Positions 1 to 4,175 of a stretch of DNA of 5,067 bases are shown in pieces; position 1 is the stretch's first letter, and each line of letters opens with the position of its first letter. This DNA is from Kiritimatiellia bacterium (lineage in GTDB: Bacteria > Verrucomicrobiota > Kiritimatiellia > RFP12 > UBA1067). The position numbers and the translations under genes are program-made. The stretch covers positions 1-5,067 of the forward strand of contig JAQVQN010000205.1 in assembly GCA_028701555.1 (NCBI GenBank). The letters are read 5' to 3'. Below the pieces are notes generated by a model, which saw only the letters and a program-made list of their open reading frames with translations, was not told the DNA's origin and did not search any database.

Positions 1-583
1 GATATCCGCTGGTGCGTCGGTGCCGGCTTACCGTCTGCTGGAGCCGCTGCTGGGCGAATTGGACATCTTTTTCACCTCGGCGGACGAGGCGCGCATGATC
101 CGCAACACGCTGGAGCCGGATAACGACGCCAAACTTCTGGACACGCCTGCCACGATCATGTCTTTTCTAGAGTTCGTTGCAGAGCGTTTCGCGCGCCAGG
201 GCGGTCGGGCGCGGTTGTTCGGGGTTACGGTCAAGAACGGGGCATATATCCGTTATGTAAAGCCGGACGGCGATAGCGGGCAGACGTTTTTCTGCGCTTC
301 GCGCTTCATGGTCGGCGATGTGGTCGACCTTGTGGGTGCCGGCGACTCTTTCCGCGCCGGATTGACGTCTTATGTCGCGCGCCATCGCGCTGAGTTTCTG
401 GACGGCACACTAGACGCCGTTGCGGCTGTGCAGACTGGCAATCTGATGGCGACGCTCTATGTAACCTCTCCGCTGCACGACCGTTATAGTCTGATACCGC
501 CTTTCGAACGTATTTTAGCTGTGGTTAAAGGCGACCAGCAGTTCCAGAACTTTGAAGAGCTTGCAGAGGCTTTAAAAAACTAA
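1..583 (+). CDS. PfkB-family carbohydrate/nucleoside kinase, C-terminal part (5' end outside the window)
   Basis: This is the C-terminal two-thirds (193 codons, read from base 2) of a ribokinase-like PfkB kinase, a cytosolic enzyme that moves the ATP gamma-phosphate onto a sugar or nucleoside hydroxyl. The strongest evidence is DLVGAGDSFRAG (bases 326-361), the family's second signature: GAGD forms the anion hole, and its Asp (bases 344-346) is the catalytic base. The usual DTTGAGD has Leu-Val here in place of Thr-Thr. Upstream, ELDIFFTSADEARMI corresponds to the family's 'adi..N..E' segment, with Ser in place of the usual Asn. Family members are about 300 residues, so roughly 100-130 N-terminal residues, including the substrate lid and first signature, lie outside. 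A GTG at base 20 is open further upstream in frame and is not the start. The substrate cannot be told from this part. The TAA stop overlaps the stop of the convergent AraC gene. Confidence 0.88.
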   Translation, partial: ISAGASVPAYRLLEPLLGELDIFFTSADEARMIRNTLEPDNDAKLLDTPATIMSFLEFVAERFARQGGRARLFGVTVKNGAYIRYVKPDGDSGQTFFCASRFMVGDVVDLVGAGDSFRAGLTSYVARHRAEFLDGTLDAVAAVQTGNLMATLYVTSPLHDRYSLIPPFERILAVVKGDQQFQNFEELAEALKN

Positions 584-1476
584 TTCGGCGTGATCTTACG
601 GCGGAAAGCCAGCGGGGAACAGCCGAAAAGGTCACGGAACTGTCGATGGAAATAGGATAGGTTGCCGTAACCCGAAGCGAGGGCGATCTCGCTGACCGGA
701 AGGTCGGTGTCGATCAACTGACGGCAGGCGGAGTTCATGCGCACCTCTGCGAGAAAGCGTGTGAAATGTTTGCCGGTGTGGCGTTTGAAATGCCGTTCGA
801 AAGTGGCTTTGCTCATACCCGCCTCGCTCAGAATCTCATTAAAAGTCAGATCCTCCGCGAAACGGTTGAAGATCAGGTTGATGGCTTTCTGCAGCCCGCG
901 GTAGGCGCTCTGGCTGGTCGGCGGGGCAAAGGTCGTGCTGGCCAGCGGAGGACGGTCTTGCGGCGGCAACGTTGATAAATTAGCCAGCACCCGTATGAAA
1001 AGCGCCAGTCGAGCCATGCCGCCGCACTCGGCTGCATCGCGGATCAGATCGGCAACGGCCTGTACTGGGGGGCCGTAGAAACGTACTCCGCGGCGTGAGT
1101 CTTCCCAGAGTCCGCGCAGAGCGGCGGTTTCCGGGAATTGCCAGAACGGATGTTCGGAGCTTAAGCCGAATTGCAACGCGAAACCGGATGAGGGTTGACG
1201 CATGTGCCAGTAGTGCGGAAGGTCGTGCCCGATCAGTACTAGGTCCGGCGCGTGAAAACGCGTGATGGCGTCGCCAATGAAGAGGGTGCCGGCGCCGCGT
1301 TCGATCAGGGTCAGTTCCATCTGCGGATGATGGTGCCACTCGTGTCCGGCGCCTGCGGAAGACATGCGTGTGCCGTCCGCTGCCAAGACGATGACCTCCT
1401 GCAGGTTGTCTTTCCACTGCAGCAGCCGGAACGACTCGTTCGGCATCAACTGTATAAGTTCGTCTTTGGGTTTCAT
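580..1476 (-). CDS. AraC-family transcriptional regulator with N-terminal cupin sensor domain
   Basis: A 298-residue DNA-binding regulator. The N-terminal part is a cupin-like effector domain: WHHHPQMELTLIERGAG at about residues 47-63, then HAPDLVLIGHDLPHYW, the usual 'HxH...E...G.G...i..G.dl.ligp..pH' pattern of sugar-sensing AraC proteins. The last 100 or so residues are the paired helix-turn-helix domain: first HTH LTFNEILSEAGMSKATFERH at about 209-228, second HTH from LPVSEIALASGYGNLSYFHR (about 259-278) into QFRDLFGCSPLAFRR, which matches the family signature closely. I chose the ATG at 1476 because GAGG (complement of 1483-1486) sits six bases upstream. A TTG at 1488 would add four residues but has no good ribosome site. 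The target is unknown; the convergent sugar kinase is one candidate locus and autoregulation is another, given palindromes upstream. Stop is TAG. Confidence 0.93.
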   Translation of the reverse strand: MKPKDELIQLMPNESFRLLQWKDNLQEVIVLAADGTRMSSAGAGHEWHHHPQMELTLIERGAGTLFIGDAITRFHAPDLVLIGHDLPHYWHMRQPSSGFALQFGLSSEHPFWQFPETAALRGLWEDSRRGVRFYGPPVQAVADLIRDAAECGGMARLALFIRVLANLSTLPPQDRPPLASTTFAPPTSQSAYRGLQKAINLIFNRFAEDLTFNEILSEAGMSKATFERHFKRHTGKHFTRFLAEVRMNSACRQLIDTDLPVSEIALASGYGNLSYFHRQFRDLFGCSPLAFRRKITPN

Positions 1477-1512
1477 CAAAGGCCTCAAGAGAGCCTATCG
1501 GCACCCTGACAG

Positions 1513-1522
1513 GTGAATTCAC
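1513..1522. promoter_or_regulatory. Perfect 10-bp palindrome GTGAATTCAC, possible operator
   Basis: GTGAATTCAC reads identically on both strands and lies between the candidate -10 box and the start codon of the AraC-type gene, partly overlapped by the second palindrome ACATGT (1521-1526). A symmetric site just downstream of a promoter is where a repressor would bind. AraC proteins usually bind direct rather than inverted half-sites, so the ligand could be another regulator, or the palindrome could be chance. Confidence 0.25.
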
Positions 1523-1530
1523 ATGTCCAC

Positions 1531-1559
1531 ATACTCACACACTCGCACGCTGGCGTCAA
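1531..1559 (-). promoter_or_regulatory. Candidate araC-type gene promoter
   Basis: On the minus strand TTGACG (1559-1554, five of six to the sigma-70 -35 box) is followed after 17 bases by GAGTAT (1536-1531, three of six). The predicted transcript would begin near 1524 and give a leader of about 50 bases before the ATG at 1476. The -35 box lies inside the inverted repeat at 1550-1565. The -10 match is poor, so this is only a candidate. Confidence 0.3.
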
Positions 1560-1629
1560 CGCCAGAAAACAGGAGCTTGTCCTGCAAAAACTGAAACGCA
1601 GTTTATGGTTTTCCTGCTTGCGAAAACCA
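1550..1629. repeat. Four consecutive short inverted repeats in the divergent intergenic region
   Basis: Within 80 bases there are four back-to-back dyads: CTGGCG-tcaa-CGCCAG (1550-1565), CAGGA-gcttg-TCCTG (1570-1584), AAACTG-aaacg-CAGTTT (1588-1604) and TGGTTTTC-ctgcttgc-GAAAACCA (1606-1629). All arms are perfect. The last is followed on the plus strand by a run of eight A (1633-1640), so read on the minus strand the T run precedes the hairpin and it is not a normal terminator in either direction. They lie between the divergent araC-type gene and rpmE, upstream of the likely rpmE promoter, so they could be protein-binding sites or part of an unrecognised RNA. Confidence 0.5.
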
Positions 1630-1663
1630 GTCAAAAAAAATATGGCAGTCTCCAAGATTAGCC

Positions 1664-1691
1664 TTGTGTCAGTGGCACCGGATAGGATAAT
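1664..1691 (+). promoter_or_regulatory. Probable sigma-70 promoter of rpmE
   Basis: TTGTGT (1664-1669) and GATAAT (1686-1691, five of six to TATAAT) are separated by 16 bases. Transcription would start near 1698, just before the hairpin that covers the rpmE ribosome site, giving a leader of about 30 bases. The -35 match is weak (three of six), but position and -10 are good. Confidence 0.45.
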
Positions 1692-1699
1692 ATTTTAAG

Positions 1700-1726
1700 T
1701 CCGTATTACCGAAAGGCGGATTTTTT
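1700..1726 (+). promoter_or_regulatory. Structured rpmE leader sequestering the ribosome-binding site
   Basis: TCCG (1700-1703) pairs with CGGA (1717-1720), and inside it CC-GAAA-GG (1709-1716) forms a GNRA tetraloop hairpin, with TATTA (1704-1708) bulged. The Shine-Dalgarno sequence AGGCGG (1714-1719, seven bases from the ATG) lies in the 3' arm. Six T residues then run directly into the start codon, so the same element resembles a small terminator. Bacterial L31 genes often carry autoregulatory leaders to which the ribosomal protein binds; this short hairpin could play that part, but it does not obviously match a named L31 leader class that I can recall. Confidence 0.4.
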
Positions 1727-1933
1727 ATGAAGAAGGACATCCATCCCAAATATGAAGACGCGACGATTTCATGTGCCTGCGGCAATGTGATCAATACGCG
1801 TTCCACCAAAAAAGAGATGAACGTCAACACCTGCTCGGCCTGCCACCCTTATTTCACAGGGCAGCAGACCATGATCGACACCGAGGGCCGGGTCGACCAG
1901 TTCATGAAGCGCTACAACATCAAGAAGTCGTAG
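1727..1933 (+). CDS. rpmE: Ribosomal protein bL31, zinc-binding (C+) type
   Basis: A 68-residue large-subunit ribosomal protein located at the subunit interface. The start MKKDIHPKY and the segment CSACHPYFTGQQ are hallmark L31 sequences, and GRVDQFMKRYNI matches the conserved C-terminal part. Four cysteines (16, 18, 36, 39, in CxC and CxxC) make this the zinc-binding form; many bacteria exchange it for a cysteine-free paralogue when zinc is scarce. Length is normal (E. coli L31 is 70). The start has a good AGGCGG ribosome site at seven-base spacing, though it lies within a hairpin. Stop is TAG, a codon read by RF1, the product of the next gene. The rpmE-prfA neighbourhood is common in bacteria. 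Confidence 0.97.
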   Translation: MKKDIHPKYEDATISCACGNVINTRSTKKEMNVNTCSACHPYFTGQQTMIDTEGRVDQFMKRYNIKKS

Positions 1934-1945
1934 CTTTGCGTCAGA

Positions 1946-1994
1946 GAGACGGGCTGGAGGGCGCTGGTCGCTTTCTCCGGCCCGTTTTGTGTTT
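1946..1994 (+). terminator. Strong intrinsic-terminator-like hairpin between rpmE and prfA
   Basis: ACGGGCTGGAG (1949-1959) pairs along its whole length with CTCCGGCCCGT (1975-1985), with one G-U pair. An inner GCG/CGC (1961-1963 with 1969-1971) caps it with loop CTGGT. TTTTGTGTTT (1985-1994) follows. It begins 13 bases after the rpmE stop and ends just before the prfA start at 2000, so it should stop most rpmE transcripts or act as an attenuator for prfA. The only GGAGG nearby (1956-1960) is buried in the stem and too far from the prfA ATG. Confidence 0.8.
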
Positions 1995-1999
1995 ATGAT

Positions 2000-3082
2000 A
2001 TGATCGCGCAAGACCAGATCAGGCGTGTTCTGGATCGGATCCAGGCGGCGGAGTCGGCATTGTCTGACCCCGCTGTGCTGGGCAATCCGGCGCAATATCG
2101 CCGGAAAGTGCGTGAGCACGCTTCACTGAAGCGGTTGGAGCAGGCGGCGGAACATTACTTCCGTCTGCTGGACGAGCTGGCCGAAAGCCGTGCTATGTCT
2201 GAAGAGCCCTCGGCCGATCCGGAAATGGCCGAGATGGCGCGGGCTGAGTGCGCACGCATCGAGTCCGAGCTGCCTGCGGCCGAGCGGGCGGTGCTGTCAG
2301 GTTTGTTGCCGCCGGAGCCAGCGGATTCCAGAAACGCGGTTTTCGAGATACGCGCCGGCACGGGCGGCGAGGAGGCCGCCCTGTTCGCGGCCGCTTTGTT
2401 CCGCATGTATTCGCGGTTCTGTGACTCAAAAGGCTGGAAGATCTCGATCATTGACGCCAACGGTACAGAACTGGGAGGATACAAAGAAATCGTCTTCACG
2501 GTGGTGGGCGAGGGGGCGTACGGACTTTTAAAGTTTGAGAGCGGCGGACACCGTGTGCAGCGGGTGCCCGAGACCGAGGCACAGGGGCGCATCCACACCT
2601 CAGCGGCCACAGTCATAGTTTTCCCGGAGGCCGACGAAGAGGATCAGATCTCTCTGCCGGAGAATGAGTTGCGCATAGATATTTTTTGCGCGGGCGGTCA
2701 CGGCGGCCAGGGCGTCAACACCACTTACTCGGCCATCCGCATCACGCATCTGCCGACCGGCCTGACGGCCCAGTGTCAGGACGAGCGGTCGCAGCACCGC
2801 AACAAAGAGAAGGCCATGGGAGTGCTGAAGGCGCGTCTGCTCGACCAGCGCCGGCAGGCTGAAGCGGCTAAACTCGGCAAGACGCGCTTAGACCTGCGTG
2901 GTTCGGGCGACCGCAGCCAGCGTATCCGCACCTATAATTTCCCGCAAAACCGCATGACCGACCACCGCGTCAATTTGACGCTGTACAGTCTCGATCGCAT
3001 TATGGATGGGGATTTGAGGCCTCTGTTTGAGGCTTTGGCGGCGCACGACCTGGAGCAGCGTGTGGCTGTGGAGCTGGCCTGA
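2000..3082 (+). CDS. prfA: Peptide chain release factor 1 (RF1)
   Basis: A 360-residue class I release factor that recognises UAA and UAG in the ribosomal A site and triggers hydrolysis of peptidyl-tRNA. The codon-reading tripeptide is PET (residues 190-192) in HRVQRVPETEAQGRIHTSA, which marks RF1 (RF2 has SPF). The catalytic GGQ is at 235-237 in GHGGQGVNTTYSAIRITHLPTG, and CQDERSQHRNKEKA and GSGDRSQRIRTYNFPQNRMTDHR complete the conserved C-terminal part. Length equals E. coli RF1 (360). The ATG at 2000 is the only normal start codon between the in-frame stop at 1931 and the conserved sequence, yet it has no Shine-Dalgarno. An overlapping ATG-ATA-TGA (1995-2003) could feed ribosomes into it. 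Its own stop is TGA, read by RF2. prmC, the GGQ methyltransferase gene that often follows prfA, is not here. Confidence 0.97.
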   Translation: MIAQDQIRRVLDRIQAAESALSDPAVLGNPAQYRRKVREHASLKRLEQAAEHYFRLLDELAESRAMSEEPSADPEMAEMARAECARIESELPAAERAVLSGLLPPEPADSRNAVFEIRAGTGGEEAALFAAALFRMYSRFCDSKGWKISIIDANGTELGGYKEIVFTVVGEGAYGLLKFESGGHRVQRVPETEAQGRIHTSAATVIVFPEADEEDQISLPENELRIDIFCAGGHGGQGVNTTYSAIRITHLPTGLTAQCQDERSQHRNKEKAMGVLKARLLDQRRQAEAAKLGKTRLDLRGSGDRSQRIRTYNFPQNRMTDHRVNLTLYSLDRIMDGDLRPLFEALAAHDLEQRVAVELA

Positions 3083-3099
3083 GGCCTGGGTCGGAGGGC

Positions 3100-3117
3100 G
3101 CGCGGTACTCTCCGCGC
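3100..3117. terminator. GC-rich hairpin between convergent prfA and dedA
   Basis: GCGCGG (3100-3105) and CCGCGC (3112-3117) form a perfect six-pair stem with loop TACTCT in the 56-base gap between the two converging genes. There is no T run on either side, so it is not a textbook terminator; it could slow polymerase or protect 3' ends of both transcripts. Confidence 0.35.
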
Positions 3118-3138
3118 CGCGTCTGTGATCGGGCTTGG

Positions 3139-3738
3139 TCAAGGGCTGCACTTTTTGACGTGCCTGCGTTTGATCCATGCAACGGCCAGATGCATCAGGA
3201 CTCCGGTCAGGATCAGGCCGATGACGATCACGGTGCGGTTAAGGGGGTCGCGCAGGTAGGGCAGGATGCGGTCGCCGATGAAAGCGCCTAATTTAAGGAA
3301 TATGAGAGCCTGCACCAGGGCCGCGATGAAAAGCAGCGCCAGATAGCGCGGGAAAGGGTAGCGGATCACGCCTGCGGCGCAGAAGGCGAGGGTGCGGGCA
3401 CCGGGCAGGAAGCGCGATGCCAGCACGGTTTTGGCGGCATGGTTACGGAAATACTCCTCCATCCACTCCAGCCGGGTGCGGTCCACCCAGCGCAGGCTCA
3501 CTAGGAAAGAGGTTCCATAGCGGCCGATCAGGTAGCGCCCTATGTCGCCGGCCATGCCCCCCGCGGTCATGCTGGCCAACGCCAGCCACCAGCCGATCTG
3601 GCCCGCAGCCACCAGCAGGGCCACGGCGCAGCGTCCGGCGTCCTCCAGAAAGCAGGTTCCGGCCACCACCAGCAGGCTTTGCAGCCAGAGGTGTGTGGAA
3701 AGATGCTCGCAAAGCTGTAGAAACGCCTCTTCAGTCAC
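3139..3738 (-). CDS. DedA-family (SNARE-associated/VTT) integral membrane protein
   Basis: A 199-residue inner-membrane protein of the DedA family, members of which translocate undecaprenyl phosphate or phospholipids and support envelope integrity. Family landmarks are present: an acidic FLEDAG near residue 30, where relatives have 'E/D' before the re-entrant loop; GGMAGDIGRYLIGRYG (60-75), matching G..xGD..xY.IGR..G; and SRFLPGARTLAFCAAGVIRYPFPRYL (108-133), matching the conserved R-F-x-P-G-x-R...aG motif with Arg109 and Arg115. Hydrophobic segments lie near 19-45, 47-63, 131-152 and 169-188, and the C-terminus is basic (KRRHVKK). The GTG at 3738 is the only usable start after the upstream in-frame stop. 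Its ribosome site is weak, and a poor TTGGTG-N17-TATAGG promoter (3780-3752) would leave almost no leader. The exact substrate cannot be predicted. Confidence 0.9.
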   Translation of the reverse strand: MTEEAFLQLCEHLSTHLWLQSLLVVAGTCFLEDAGRCAVALLVAAGQIGWWLALASMTAGGMAGDIGRYLIGRYGTSFLVSLRWVDRTRLEWMEEYFRNHAAKTVLASRFLPGARTLAFCAAGVIRYPFPRYLALLFIAALVQALIFLKLGAFIGDRILPYLRDPLNRTVIVIGLILTGVLMHLAVAWIKRRHVKKCSP

Positions 3739-3749
3739 GTTTGTACCGT

Positions 3750-3761
3750 TACCTATAACTT
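3750..3761. repeat. 12-bp direct repeat, copy 1
   Basis: TACCTATAACTT here recurs exactly at 3845-3856, 95 bases downstream, flanking most of the REP-like element. It could be a target duplication or a leftover foot of a further repeat unit. On the minus strand it reads AAGTTATAGGTA, containing a -10-like TATAGG upstream of dedA. Confidence 0.7.
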
Positions 3762-3793
3762 GGCCATTTTGTCACACCAAAGCCGTGTTGAAA

Positions 3794-3849
3794 AGGTAGG
3801 GCGGTTTCCCCGAAACCGCCGCGGACGCCTCGGGGAGGCGTCCCTACCT
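3794..3849. repeat. REP/inverted-REP (BIME-like) palindromic element, perfectly paired three-way junction
   Basis: The 56-base element is symmetric about 3821/3822. On the plus strand AGGTAG (3794-3799) is followed by the hairpin GGCGGTTTC-ccc-GAAACCGCC (3800-3820). On the minus strand AGGTAG (3849-3844) is followed by GGACGCCTC-ccc-GAGGCGTCC (3843-3823). The two AGGTAG feet also pair with each other, so only GC (3821-3822) and the two loops remain unpaired. The two units share foot, loop and stem ends but differ at four of nine stem pairs, each time with both partners changed, so pairing is kept. A GTAG at the 5' foot of a hairpin is the known hallmark of REP sequences mobilised by RAYT (TnpA-REP) transposases; membership of that class is inference. 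Confidence 0.8.
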
Positions 3850-3856
3850 ATAACTT
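3845..3856. repeat. 12-bp direct repeat, copy 2
   Basis: Second exact copy of TACCTATAACTT. Its first five bases are the foot of the inverted-REP unit, and its last six begin the near-palindrome that follows. Confidence 0.7.
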
Positions 3857-3877
3857 CAACGTTCAACGTTCAAGTTA
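3851..3877. repeat. Heptamer tandem repeat inside a near-perfect 27-bp palindrome
   Basis: TTCAACG occurs twice in tandem (3855-3861, 3862-3868), followed by TTCAAG. The whole is also a dyad: TAACTT at the left pairs with AAGTTA at the right, and two palindromic AACGTT hexamers sit between. Only the single C at every seventh position (3857, 3864, 3871) breaks the symmetry. It abuts the REP-like element. GTTGAA also precedes the foot of the other unit (3787-3792), so it may belong to the same repeated unit. Confidence 0.65.
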
Positions 3878-4160
3878 CCCTCTCGTTTTCGCCCTGACTC
3901 CCGGGTGGCAAACTAAACTCATGCTTTCTTTAACAACTCGTGATTATTTCAGGAACCGCTGGCTTGCACAAGCACGGACCACAAACAGCACAAAAAATAA
4001 TTGTTTAAAAGACGATTTAGGGCTTGCCCCGCCCGATCATTTTGTCTTATTCTTGAAATACAACGAAAGAATGGTCTCTTCCGGAGACGGTGGCACGGGT
4101 GTGTCCGGCTGGTTCCGGCGGGGATTTTGAAGGTTTACAGTCAATAACGCACAACACGAT

Positions 4161-4166
4161 AGGAGG
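4161..4166 (+). promoter_or_regulatory. Strong Shine-Dalgarno of the secreted-protein gene
   Basis: AGGAGG lies nine bases before the ATG at 4176 and fixes the start of the downstream gene. It is the best ribosome site in the window and contrasts with prfA and dedA, which have almost none. Confidence 0.85.
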
Positions 4167-4175
4167 GTTTCTTAA

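Larger units (their letters stand above)
3739..4175. other. Long non-coding intergenic region between dedA and the secreted-protein gene
   Basis: The first half (to about 3880) is repeat-rich: two copies of a 12-base direct repeat, a REP/inverted-REP element and a heptamer array, each listed separately. The second half (3880-4175) is more AT-rich around 3981-4010 and carries small dyads: GCTTG-ca-CAAGC (3962-3973) and GTCTC-ttccg-GAGAC (4074-4088). CCCCGCC (4027-4033) could also pair at a distance with GGCGGGG (4117-4123). I find no tRNA, no recognisable riboswitch and no convincing promoter for the downstream gene; the best is a weak TTGCCC-N18-TATTCT (4024-4053). Confidence 0.6.

Noticed and set aside
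1477..1488. TTG start at 1488 for the AraC-type gene
   Set aside because: The ATG at 1476 has GAGG at six-base spacing; the TTG has no comparable ribosome site and adds only four non-conserved residues.
980..1522. 180-codon minus-strand frame overlapping the AraC-type gene
   Set aside because: Arg/Pro/Ser-rich composition typical of an out-of-frame shadow of a GC-rich gene; the AraC frame over the same bases has clear family motifs.
1513..1698. 61-codon plus-strand frame starting with GTG in the araC-rpmE gap
   Set aside because: It has no ribosome site, spans the inverted repeats and the rpmE promoter, and its composition is not protein-like.
2155..2616. 153-codon minus-strand frame opposite prfA
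   Set aside because: Ser/Ala-rich antisense shadow of a strongly conserved RF1 sequence.
3417..3799. Plus-strand frames opposite dedA
   Set aside because: Pro/Arg/Ser-rich shadows with no motifs; dedA on the other strand has the family landmarks.
3855..3874. TTCAACG tandem units as a CRISPR or iteron array
   Set aside because: Only two full copies, with no spacers and no cas or replication gene; too short to be either.
3921..4130. 69-codon plus-strand frame starting with ATG between dedA and the secreted-protein gene
   Set aside because: No good ribosome site and no recognisable motif; it runs through dyads and an AT-rich stretch, so it is probably chance.
4060..4175. Riboswitch in the leader of the secreted-protein gene
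   Set aside because: Small hairpins are present, but I could not match any known riboswitch core, and there is no terminator or site-sequestering stem near AGGAGG.
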